Assembly (NCBI GenBank): GCA_963764525.1
Contig: CAVXTC010000011.1
Coordinates: 121,785-185,784, forward strand
Length of the DNA: 64,000 bases
Reading direction: 5' to 3'
Source: DATDIC01 sp963764525
GTDB lineage: Bacteria > Pseudomonadota > Alphaproteobacteria > Acetobacterales > Acetobacteraceae
Part shown: piece by piece, positions 48,960 to 56,929 of the stretch
How the letters are laid out: every line of letters starts with the position of its first letter
How positions within the stretch are numbered: the stretch's first letter is position 1
Made by a program: the position numbers and the translations under genes
The notes under the pieces: model-generated
What the model saw: the letters and a program-made list of their open reading frames with translations, nothing else
Database searches by the model: none
Told to the model about the DNA's origin: nothing

Positions 48960-49889
48960 ATGACCTACCTCCTCGCCGCCGACCTCCCCACCACTCCCGC
49001 CGGCGATCGTTTCCGCGCGTTGCTCGCCCGCCCCGGCATCCTGCAAATGCCCGGCGCCCATAACGGCCTGGCCGCATTGCAGGCCAAGGCCGCCGGGTTC
49101 GATGCCCTGTACCTCTCCGGCGCCGCGATGACCGCCCAAATGGGGCTGCCCGACCTCGGCGTGATCACGGTCGATGAAGTGTGCTTCTTCATCCGCCAGA
49201 TCACGCGCGCCGCCGCGGTTCCCGTGCTGGTCGATGGTGACACCGGTTACGGCGAAGCGCTGAACGTGATGCACATGGTGCGCGCGTTCGAGGATGCCGG
49301 CGCCGCCGCCGTGCATATCGAGGACCAATTGCTGCCCAAGAAATGCGGCCACCTGAACGACAAGAAACTGGCGGACCCGCACGACATGGCTGCCAAGATT
49401 GCCGCCGCCGCGCGGGCTCGCCGACATCTGTTCATCATCGCCCGCACCGATGCCGCCGACAGTGAAGGGATGGACGGCGCCGTGGCCCGCGCCACGCTCT
49501 ATCTGCAAGCCGGCGCCGACGCGATCTTCCCGGAAGCGCTGACCAGCGCCGCGATGTTTCGCGAATTCGCCCGCCGCGTGCCGGCGCCTGTTCTCGCCAA
49601 CATGACCGAGTTCGGCCGCACCCCGTTTTTCACCGCCGCCGAGTTTGAAGCCATGGGCTACAAGATGGTGATCTGGCCGGTCAGTTCCCTGCGGATGGCG
49701 AACAAGGCACAGGCGGAGCTGTATGCCGCGATCCGTCGCGACGGCGGTACGCAAAACATGAGCGACCGCATGCAGACCCGGGCGGAACTGTATGAAACCA
49801 TCGGCTATCACGACTACGAAGCACTGGACGCCTCGATCGTGAAGACGGTCATCCCACAGGCGATGCCGCAGGATGATCGTGACCGCTGA
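48960..49889 (+). CDS. Isocitrate lyase/PEP mutase family protein (PrpB-like)
   Basis: A 309-residue barrel enzyme with Mg-binding DGDTGYGEALNVMHMV and the catalytic loop EDQLLPKKCGHLNDKKL with the nucleophilic Cys of 2-methylisocitrate lyases. C-terminal VIWPVSSLRMANKAQAELY also fits. Prp-type enzymes split methylisocitrate to pyruvate and succinate, but relatives cleave other 2-hydroxy acids; no prpC or prpD is present here, so the substrate is open. ATG at 48960; the stop lies inside the deacetylase gene, overlapping by 17 bp. Confidence 0.88.
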   Translation: MTYLLAADLPTTPAGDRFRALLARPGILQMPGAHNGLAALQAKAAGFDALYLSGAAMTAQMGLPDLGVITVDEVCFFIRQITRAAAVPVLVDGDTGYGEALNVMHMVRAFEDAGAAAVHIEDQLLPKKCGHLNDKKLADPHDMAAKIAAAARARRHLFIIARTDAADSEGMDGAVARATLYLQAGADAIFPEALTSAAMFREFARRVPAPVLANMTEFGRTPFFTAAEFEAMGYKMVIWPVSSLRMANKAQAELYAAIRRDGGTQNMSDRMQTRAELYETIGYHDYEALDASIVKTVIPQAMPQDDRDR

Positions 49890-51000
49890 ACGACCGCTGT
49901 ACATCGGCAGCGAGATTTATCGCAATTCGAGCTACGGGCCGAAGCATCCGCTCGCGGTGCCGCGCGTGTCCACCTGCACTGACCTGTGCCGGGCGATGGG
50001 CTGGCTGCCCGATGCCGTGTATCGCGACGCGCCGATGGCGTTGGACGACGAACTGACCCGGTTTCACACGGCTGATTACGTCGCCGCATTGCGGAGCGCC
50101 GAGGCGCGCCAGTCTATCTCCGACCCGGATCGTGCACGGTTCCGCATCGGCGCTGATGGCAACCCGGTCTATCGCGACGTCTTCCACCGACCGGCGATTT
50201 CCGCCGGTGGCGTCATGCTGGCGGCGCGGTTGACCGCACACGGCGGGATCGCGCACTGCCCCGGCGGCGGCACTCACCACGGACGCCCGGACCGCGCGTC
50301 GGGGTTTTGTTTCCTCAACGACCCGGTGCTTGGACTGCTGACCTGGCTCGATCTGGGGCTGACCAGCATCGTGTATCTCGATATCGACGCGCATCATGGC
50401 GACGGGGTGCAGGACGCCTTTCATGACGACGAACGGGTGTTCACGATTAGCATCCATGAAGCCGGGCGCTGGCCGTTCACCGGCGCGGCGAACGATCGCG
50501 CCGGCGGTTCCGCGCGCAACTTTCCCGTGCCGGCGGGCTGCAACGACAGCGAGTTCGGGTTCCTGATGGACCAGGCGGTGCTGCCGATCATCCGCGCGCG
50601 GCGGCCGCAGGCGATCATGCTGCAGGCCGGTGCCGACGCGTTGGAGGAAGACCCGTTGGCCCGCCTGGCGCTGTCCAACAACGCGTATTTCGCGGTTGCG
50701 TCGGCAATGGTGGAACTCGCCCCCAGGCTGGTCGTGCTGGGCGGCGGTGGCTACAATCCCTGGTCGGTCGGGCGCTGCTGGGCGGGCATCTGGGCGACGC
50801 TGAACGACATTCCGATACCGGAACGCCTGCCGCCGGCGGCACAGGCGGTGCTGCGTGGACTGAGCTATTCTCGGGCGGCCGGGCGCAACCCGCCGGCTCA
50901 CTGGTTCACCACCCTGCGCGATGCGCCGCGATACGGGCCCATACGCGACGAATTCCACCGGCTGGCCGTGCTGGCCATGAAGGAGACCTTGCCCGCATGA
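49873..51000 (+). CDS. Histone-deacetylase-family protein, AcuC-like
   Basis: A 375-residue arginase/deacetylase-fold enzyme. Zinc and catalytic residues are in HCPGGGTHHGRPDRASGFCF (His-His pair), YLDIDAHHGDGVQDAF (Asp, His) and LQAGADALEEDPLARLALSN (Asp); the tail has VLGGGGYNPWSVGRCW with the catalytic Tyr. AcuC enzymes deacetylate acetyl-CoA synthetase or other proteins, or act on acetylated polyamines. It overlaps both neighbours, so the lyase-deacetylase-DUF192 genes form an operon. Intact. Confidence 0.9.
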   Translation: MIVTAERPLYIGSEIYRNSSYGPKHPLAVPRVSTCTDLCRAMGWLPDAVYRDAPMALDDELTRFHTADYVAALRSAEARQSISDPDRARFRIGADGNPVYRDVFHRPAISAGGVMLAARLTAHGGIAHCPGGGTHHGRPDRASGFCFLNDPVLGLLTWLDLGLTSIVYLDIDAHHGDGVQDAFHDDERVFTISIHEAGRWPFTGAANDRAGGSARNFPVPAGCNDSEFGFLMDQAVLPIIRARRPQAIMLQAGADALEEDPLARLALSNNAYFAVASAMVELAPRLVVLGGGGYNPWSVGRCWAGIWATLNDIPIPERLPPAAQAVLRGLSYSRAAGRNPPAHWFTTLRDAPRYGPIRDEFHRLAVLAMKETLPA

Positions 51001-51479
51001 ACCGCCGCGCTTTGCTCGTTTGGCTGCTTGCCGTCCCGGCGGCCGCCGCACTGGCCCAATCGGGCGAGCCCACCAGGCCGCAGCCGGAGCTACCGACGCA
51101 GAAGCTGGCGATCGTCACGAAAGACGGCCAGCGGCACGATTTCACCGTGGAGATGGCGAAATCGCCGGACCAGCAGGTGACCGGGCTGATGTTCCGGAAA
51201 AGCGTGGCGCCGGATGGCGGCATGCTGTTCGACTGGGGCAGGCCTCGGCAGTCCGACATGTGGATGAAGAACACCCTGGTTCCGTTGGATATGGTGTTCA
51301 TCGACGCCAACGGAATGATCAATTCCATCGCCGAGAACACGGTGCCGCGCAGCCTGCGGATCATCTCCAGCCATGGCGCGGTGATGGCGACGCTGGAGCT
51401 TGCCGGCGGCACCACTGCGCGGCTCGGGATCATCGTCGGTGACAAGGTGCTGGCGCCGATGTTCCACGACATGGATTGA
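50997..51479 (+). CDS. DUF192 family periplasmic protein
   Basis: A 160-residue exported protein: signal peptide MNRRALLVWLLAVPAAAALA with cleavage after ALAQ, then the DUF192 core VTGLMFRKSVAPDGGMLFDW and DMWMKNTLVPLDMVFID. Its role is not established. The ATG overlaps the deacetylase stop (ATGA). The frame is intact. Confidence 0.9.
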   Translation: MNRRALLVWLLAVPAAAALAQSGEPTRPQPELPTQKLAIVTKDGQRHDFTVEMAKSPDQQVTGLMFRKSVAPDGGMLFDWGRPRQSDMWMKNTLVPLDMVFIDANGMINSIAENTVPRSLRIISSHGAVMATLELAGGTTARLGIIVGDKVLAPMFHDMD

Positions 51480-51500
51480 TGTGCTACGCGTTGTGACCGG

Positions 51501-51578
51501 CGGGGCGTGGCGCAGTCTGGTCAGCGCGCGTGCTTTGGGTGCATGAGGCCGCCGGTTCGAATCCGGCCGCCCCGACCA
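51501..51578 (+). tRNA. tRNA-Pro (anticodon UGG)
   Basis: A full cloverleaf can be folded: acceptor stem CGGGGCG (51501-51507) with CGCCCCG (51568-51574), D stem GCGC/GCGC, anticodon stem CGTGC/GCATG with loop TTTGGGT (anticodon TGG), variable AGGCC, T stem GCCGG/CCGGC around TTCGAAT, then A and encoded CCA (51576-51578). One G-T wobble occurs in the anticodon stem. It lies between DUF192 and the NDUFS4-like gene on the same strand. Confidence 0.95.
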
Positions 51579-51602
51579 TTCTGACGCAGCAAAGGACCGG
51601 CC

Positions 51603-51908
51603 ATGCGCGCCCGCATCTACCAACCGCCGAAGACCGCCATGCAATCGGGACGCGCCGGCACGGATCATTGGGTGCTGGAGTTCGAACCTGCCTCGCCGTT
51701 GCGGCCCGACCCGCTGATGGGCTGGATCGGCAGCACCGATACCCAGGCGCAGGTGAAGCTGACATTCGAGACGCGCGACGAAGCCGTTTCCTTCGCCGAC
51801 AAGAACGGCGTTGCTTACGATCTGGAGCTGACGCAACAGCGGCGTGTGAAGCCAAAAGCCTATGCCGATAACTTCCGGTTCGGCCGGCGGGAGATGTGGA
51901 CGCACTAA
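51603..51908 (+). CDS. Complex I accessory subunit, NDUFS4-like
   Basis: A 101-residue protein of the ETC complex I NDUFS4 family: MRARIYQPPKTAMQSGRAGT, WVLEFEPASPLRPDPLMGW, and KAYADNFRFGRREMWTH. It is an 18-kDa-subunit homologue found in Alphaproteobacteria and mitochondria that stabilises the NADH module. Position just downstream of tRNA-Pro is common in these bacteria. The frame is intact. Confidence 0.93.
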   Translation: MRARIYQPPKTAMQSGRAGTDHWVLEFEPASPLRPDPLMGWIGSTDTQAQVKLTFETRDEAVSFADKNGVAYDLELTQQRRVKPKAYADNFRFGRREMWTH

Positions 51909-51986
51909 CGCGGCTGCCTGCCCCGCTGCTGAGAAAGACGATCGCCAGCTGCCTGAGACGCACTGCTTTATCGCGAGATGGTGCAT

Positions 51987-53312
51987 TCATGCCGCGAACC
52001 GCACCAGGCGACCTTGCGGCGTTCCCAGCACTTCGTCATCGCGCATCACCTGGTGGCCGCGCACGATCGTGACCACCGGCCAGCCCGTCACCTCCAGTCC
52101 GGCGAATGGCGTCCAGCCGCAGGGGGAGACGATCCAGGACTCCTCGATCCGGCGTTGGCGCCGCAGGTCGACCAGCGTGAAATCCGCGTCGTAGCCGGCC
52201 GCCAGCCGCCCCTTGCCGACAACGCCATAGACCCGTGCCGGGCCGGCGCACATCAGATCGACCAGCCGCGACAGCGACAGCCGCCCGGCGCTCACGTGAT
52301 TCAGCATGACGGGAACGATTGTTTGCACGCCTGTCAGCCCTGCAGGGCAGTCGGGCCACGGCAGCTTCTTCTTCTCGCGGCTGTGCGGCGCATGGTCGGA
52401 GCCGATCGTATCGACTGTCCCGTCGCGAATTGCCGCCCAGGCCGCGTCCTGATGACGCGGGCCGCGGATCGGCGGGTTCATCACCCCGAAGCCTTGCAAC
52501 GTTTCGTACACCTCCGGCGCTACCTGGGTCAGGTGGTTGACCAGCAACTCGCAGGTGGCCAGGTCGCGGAAATCCTTCAGATAGTCCAGCTCCTCGGCGG
52601 TGGAGACGTGCAGGATATGCGCCGGCCGGCCGGTCGCGCGGGCCAGCGCCATCAGGCGGCGCGTGCCGAGGAACGCAGTCTCCTCATCGCGCCATTCCAT
52701 GTGACTGATGTGCGGGTCGCCGCGGTGGAACAGTGATCGGCGCGCCTGCAACCGGTACTCGTCCTCGCTGTGATAGGCGATGCGCCGGCGGCCGGCACGC
52801 ATGATGCGTTCCAGGTGTTCGTCGTCCTCCACCAGCAGATCGCCAGTCGAACTGCCGGCGAACACCTTGATGGCGCAGACACCGCGGCCGGTTTCCAGCG
52901 CCGCGAGTTCGCCGATGTTGGTCTTGGTGCCGCCGACATAAAGGCCGATGTCGCACCAGGATTCGCGCTCGACGTAGTCTTGCTTCCAGGCCAGGCGCTC
53001 GGCGCCGGTAATCGCCGGCGCGGTGTTCGGCATGTCGAACACGGCCGCCAACCCGCCCAGCACCGCGGCTTTGGTTCCGGTCGGCACCGTCTCGATCGCC
53101 GGATCGCCGGGATCGCGCAAATGCACGTGGCTGTCGATCAGGCCGGGCAGGACGTGCAGGCCGCTGGCGTCGATCGTTTCGTCTGCCGTCGCGCCGGCCG
53201 GCACACCAAGGTCGGCGATGCGCCCGTTGCGGACGCCGACATCGGTCTGTTCGGTGCCCCACGGCAGCACGCAAGTGCCGTTGCGGATCAGCAGGTCGTA
53301 ATGGACAGGCAT
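51987..53312 (-). CDS. Dihydroorotase-family amidohydrolase (class I)
   Basis: A 441-residue zinc amidohydrolase. Metal-binding HVHLRDPG, the lysine (carbamylated) in IKVFAGSST, histidines in IAYHSEDEYR and HILHVSTAEE, and Asp in GSDHAPHSREKK are all present. It matches the class I dihydroorotase group, closing carbamoyl-aspartate in pyrimidine synthesis, but allantoinase and hydantoinase relatives share these motifs. No pyr genes adjoin. Intact; starts MPVHYDLLIRNG. Confidence 0.87.
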   Translation of the reverse strand: MPVHYDLLIRNGTCVLPWGTEQTDVGVRNGRIADLGVPAGATADETIDASGLHVLPGLIDSHVHLRDPGDPAIETVPTGTKAAVLGGLAAVFDMPNTAPAITGAERLAWKQDYVERESWCDIGLYVGGTKTNIGELAALETGRGVCAIKVFAGSSTGDLLVEDDEHLERIMRAGRRRIAYHSEDEYRLQARRSLFHRGDPHISHMEWRDEETAFLGTRRLMALARATGRPAHILHVSTAEELDYLKDFRDLATCELLVNHLTQVAPEVYETLQGFGVMNPPIRGPRHQDAAWAAIRDGTVDTIGSDHAPHSREKKKLPWPDCPAGLTGVQTIVPVMLNHVSAGRLSLSRLVDLMCAGPARVYGVVGKGRLAAGYDADFTLVDLRRQRRIEESWIVSPCGWTPFAGLEVTGWPVVTIVRGHQVMRDDEVLGTPQGRLVRFAA

Positions 53313-53455
53313 ATGGAGGCTCCCGGCGAGTTATCGTCGGTACTATCCGTCCGGCGGCCGCAAGGTCCAAGAGCGCGGCGGGGGCGGTGCGCTTGCCAGG
53401 TCGGCTCGGCTTGGTCTTTGCTGTGTCTCAGGGAACGAGGCGAAAGGACAGCGCA

Positions 53456-54697
53456 ATGACATGCCACACGAGTGGCTTCGGACGGCGGCTTGGCCTGGCG
53501 GCGCTGCTGAGCCTGCCGCTGGTTTTCACCGCACTCGCCGGCCGCGCGGAGACGGTGCGCGTGACGGTGGCGGAATACAGCAACGCGACCGGGCCGTATT
53601 TCGAGAAGATGGCCAAGGAATTCACCCAGGCCAATCCGGGCATCGACGTGAAGATCGAAGTGGTGAACTGGAATTCGCTGCTGCAGAAGCTGCAGACGGA
53701 TATCTCCGGCGGCACGAACTCCGACCTGTCGATCATCGGCACGCGCTGGCTGCTGGATTTCGTCAAGGATGGCGTGGCGGAGCCGCTCGACAGCTACATG
53801 ACCCCGGCGGTGCGCGACCGGTTCGTGCCGATCTTCCTGAAGCCGGGCACCGTGGATGGCAAGATCTACGGCCTGCCGATCGCCGCGTCGGCGCGCGCGA
53901 TGTTCTACAACAAGGACATGCTGGCCAAGGCTGGCTTCCCGAACGGGCCGGCAACGTGGGACGACGTGGTTGCGGCGGCAACGAAGATCAAGGCAGCCGG
54001 CGGCTACGGGTTCGGGATCCAGGGCAAGGACCTGGAAACCGACGTCTATTGGTATTATGCGCTGTGGAGCTATGGCGGAGACCTGATCGGGCCAGACGGC
54101 AAGACGGATTTTTCGGGGCCTCCGGGCGTGCAGACGCTGGGGCTCTACAAGTCGATGATCGATAAGGGCCTGACCGAGCCCGGGGTGACGAATTACACCC
54201 GCGCAAACCTGCAGGACCTGTTCAAGCAGGGCCGGCTTGGGATGATGATCACCGGGCCGTTCCTCATCGGCCAGATCGCCAAGGAAGCGCCGAACCTGCA
54301 ATACGGCATCGTGCCGGTGCCGAAGGGAACGACGCAATCCACCTACGCGGTGACCGATTCGATCGTTATGTTCAAGAATTCGAAGGTGAAGCCGGCGGCG
54401 TGGAAGTTCCTGGATTACCTGTTCACCAAGCAGCCGCGGGTCGAGTTCAACAAGAACGAAGGCTTTCTGCCGACCACGACGGCGGTGGCGCAGGACCCGT
54501 ATTTCGCCAACGATCAGCGGCTGAAAGTGTTCGTCGGCCTGATGCCGAACGCGCATTTCGCCCCGGTCATCAGCGGGTGGGAAGACGTGGCGAAGGACGT
54601 GATCGACGCGCTGCAATCGGTCTATCTGGGCAATGCGCAGCCAGGTCCGGCGTTGCAGCAGGCAGCGGCCAAGGCGAACCAGGCACTGGGCAGGTGA
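53456..54697 (+). CDS. Sugar ABC transporter substrate-binding protein (MalE-like)
   Basis: A 413-residue extracellular solute-binding protein family 1 member. Signal peptide GRRLGLAALLSLPLVFTALA, cleaved near GRAET. Binding-fold marks are VRVTVAEYSNATGPYFEKMA, SDLSIIGTRWLLDFVKDG, and WKFLDYLFTKQP. AAAGGA precedes the ATG at 53456. It is probably a receptor for an oligosaccharide or glycerol-phosphate type ligand. Its TGA overlaps the permease GTG. Confidence 0.9.
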   Translation: MTCHTSGFGRRLGLAALLSLPLVFTALAGRAETVRVTVAEYSNATGPYFEKMAKEFTQANPGIDVKIEVVNWNSLLQKLQTDISGGTNSDLSIIGTRWLLDFVKDGVAEPLDSYMTPAVRDRFVPIFLKPGTVDGKIYGLPIAASARAMFYNKDMLAKAGFPNGPATWDDVVAAATKIKAAGGYGFGIQGKDLETDVYWYYALWSYGGDLIGPDGKTDFSGPPGVQTLGLYKSMIDKGLTEPGVTNYTRANLQDLFKQGRLGMMITGPFLIGQIAKEAPNLQYGIVPVPKGTTQSTYAVTDSIVMFKNSKVKPAAWKFLDYLFTKQPRVEFNKNEGFLPTTTAVAQDPYFANDQRLKVFVGLMPNAHFAPVISGWEDVAKDVIDALQSVYLGNAQPGPALQQAAAKANQALGR

Positions 54698-55652
54698 CAC
54701 GCCGGCTTGCGGTCACCGCGCGGCCCGGCGACCCACCGGACCGCGCGGCGTTGCTGTTGCTGCCGGGTGCGGCAATGGCGCGCAGGCTGTCGCGCGCCAA
54801 CCTGCCGCTGCTGCTGATCCTGCCGAGCCTGGTGATGGCGGTCGCGGTCATCATCTATCCGTTCTTCGTCATCCTGCGGTTGTCGTTCGCCAATGTCTCG
54901 CCGTTCGGGCAACTGCGCGGGTTCGTGGGCTGGGCGAACTACGCGAACGTGCTGGCCGACCCGATCTTCTATGGCTCATTGCTGCGCACGCTGGTCTGGA
55001 CCGCCGCTGTGGTCGGCGGCACGGTGCTGATCTCGATGCCGGTGGCACTGGTGCTGCAGCAGGATTTCTACGGACGATCCGATCGCCCGCACGATCGTCA
55101 TGCTGCCCTGGGCGCTGTCGCTGGCGATGGCCGCGATCCTGTGGCAGTGGTCGTTCAACGCCGATTACGGCATGATCAACGGGATGCTGCGCGAGCGTCG
55201 GGCTGATCTCGGCGCCGATGCAATGGATGGCGCGTGCGGAGACGGCGTTCCCGGTCGAGATCGGCATCGGCATCCTGGTATCGATCCCGTTCACCTCGAC
55301 GATCTTCCAGGGCGGGCTGTCGTCGATTCCGACCGACATCTATGAAGCGGCGCGGATCGATGGCGCGTCCGGGGTGCAGCAGTTCCGTTTCCTGACCTTG
55401 CCGCTGCTGCAACCGTTCGTCAGCATCGCCGTGGTGCTGAACATCATCCACGTGTTCAACTCGTTTCCGATCATCTGGGTGATGACGCAGGGCGGCCCGG
55501 ACAATGGCACGCATATCCTGGTGACCTACGCGTATGAGCTGGCGTTCCGGCTCGGCCGACCGGGACCGGCGGCAGCGGTTTCGGTGGTGATGCTGGCGAT
55601 CGTGTTCGTCTTCACCGGGGTCTATCTGCGGCTGCGGCGGGAGGAAGTCTGA
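54694..55652 (+). CDS. Sugar ABC transporter permease (MalF-like) (two frameshifts)
   Basis: A six-span inner-membrane permease of about 319 residues. First frame: SRANLPLLLILPSLVMAVAVIIYPFF; second: LPWALSLAMAAILWQWSFNADYGMIN; third: IGILVSIPFTSTIFQGGLSSIPTDIYEAARIDGASG with the EAA coupling loop. Changes near 55075 and 55200 are both consistent with single extra bases. The GTG at 54694 overlaps the upstream stop; the ATG at 54775 (MARRLSRANLP) is a reasonable alternative start, giving about 292 residues. Confidence 0.86.
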
Positions 55653-56499
55653 TGCGACGGCCAGGCTGCGCCGCAGCGTGGTGTGCTGGTTGGTGCTGTT
55701 GCCGTTGGTCGTGCTGGTGCTGTTCCCGTACCTGGTGATGCTGTCAACGGCGCTGAAATCGACCGCGGAGGTGATGTCCTACCCGCCGCACTGGATTCCG
55801 CGCCACTGGAACTGGGCGAGTTTTCCGGCGATGTGGGCCGCGGCGCATCTGGGCACGGCGATCGGCAACAGCGTGGCGATCGCCGGAGGCTCGGTGGTGC
55901 TGGTGTTGCTGGTCGCGGTGCCGGCGGCCTATGCGATGGCGCGGCTGCGGTTCCGAACGAAACCGGCCTATCGCGTGTTCCTGCTGATCAGCCAGATGCT
56001 GGCGCCGGTGCTGCTGATCCTGGGCCTGTTCCGGCTGGCCGCCGCGGTGCCGTTCGGCGACGGCACGCTGGTGAACACGCGGATCGGCGTGATCGTGATC
56101 TATGCGGCGTTCCAGCTTGCGTTCTCGGTGTGGATGCTGGCCGCCTATTTCGCGGCGATCCCGACCGACATCGAGGAGGCGGCCTGGATCGACGGCTGCA
56201 GTCGCATGCAGGCGGTGCTGCACGTGTTCCTGCCGCTGGCGGTACCGGCAACGGCGGTCTGCGCGCTGGTGGCATTCGTTGCCGGATGGAACGAGTATGT
56301 GGTGGCGCTGACCATGCTCCGCGACCCGGACAAGCAGACGGTGACGTTGCAGGTGGTGAACCTGGTTTCCGGGCGGTACTCGGTGACCTGGAACGAGGTG
56401 ATGGCGGCCGCGCTGGTGGCCACGCTGCCGGTCGCCATAGTGTTTTCGTATGCGCAGCGTTACCTGGTTCGCGGACTGACCCTGGGCGCGGTGAAGTAA
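55652..56499 (+). CDS. Sugar ABC transporter permease (MalG-like) (frameshifted near the start)
   Basis: A 282-residue partner permease. After the ATG at 55652, which overlaps the previous TGA, one base appears to be missing near 55654; the productive frame then reads ATARLRRSVVCWLVLLPLVV. The EAA loop is IPTDIEEAAWIDGCSRMQA and the end RYLVRGLTLGAVK is typical of MalG. A GTG at 55678 could serve as start instead. No ATPase gene follows, so the transporter presumably borrows a shared MsmK/UgpC-type ATPase from elsewhere. Confidence 0.87.
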
Positions 56500-56558
56500 C
56501 CGGCGTCATACCAAACGTCGAAAAGAGTGACTCGTCCACGGCCGGCCATGCGTGAACG

Positions 56559-56626
56559 GTAGGGCGGAAAAGCGCAGCGCATTCCGCCGCCGTCCCGGCG
56601 GATTGCGCTGCGCTTATCCGCCCTAC
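56559..56626. repeat. Palindromic repeat, family B
   Basis: A 68-bp inverted repeat, arms GTAGGGCGGAAAAGCGCAGC and GCTGCGCTTATCCGCCCTAC, between the MalG-like gene (plus) and the small minus-strand gene. Its right arm supplies a TAG at 56623-56625 for that gene. Confidence 0.9.
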
Positions 56627-56899
56627 ATCGAGGCCGCGAGCCTCTCGCGTACGTCAACCTTTTCGCCGCTTGGTATCGGATGTCGCGCCCGCTGAGGGCG
56701 CGCGCTCTCGAACCCGCTTCGCTTTCGTCCGAAACCGCAAGCGTCAGCGCGGCGGAATCCTCGCCGAACTCCAGGTCGAAATCCTTGCCTTACCTGCGGC
56801 GGCAAGCGTCCTTCCTGCTCGGCCTGATGCAGCCGCGCCGTGACGATTTCGCAGAATCTTCCTTGCCTCTTCAACCGAGCCGGCTGTGTCGTACTGCAT
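56623..56899 (-). pseudogene. Remnant of a small acidic protein gene, unknown
   Basis: From ATG 56897-56899 the strand reads MQYDTAGSVEEARKILR; other frames then give EIVTARLHQAEQEGRLPPQ, then GKDFDLEFGEDSAALTLAVS and SGRDIRYQ, and finally SGEKVDVRERLAASM with TAG at 56623-56625. Each piece has coding-like composition and they follow in order, requiring about three frame changes in 277 bp. That density is higher than elsewhere, so a decayed gene is more likely than error alone. I recognise no family. Confidence is limited because no single frame is long. Confidence 0.4.
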
Positions 56900-56929
56900 G
56901 GCCAACTGCCTTCCCATGGACCAGCCACC

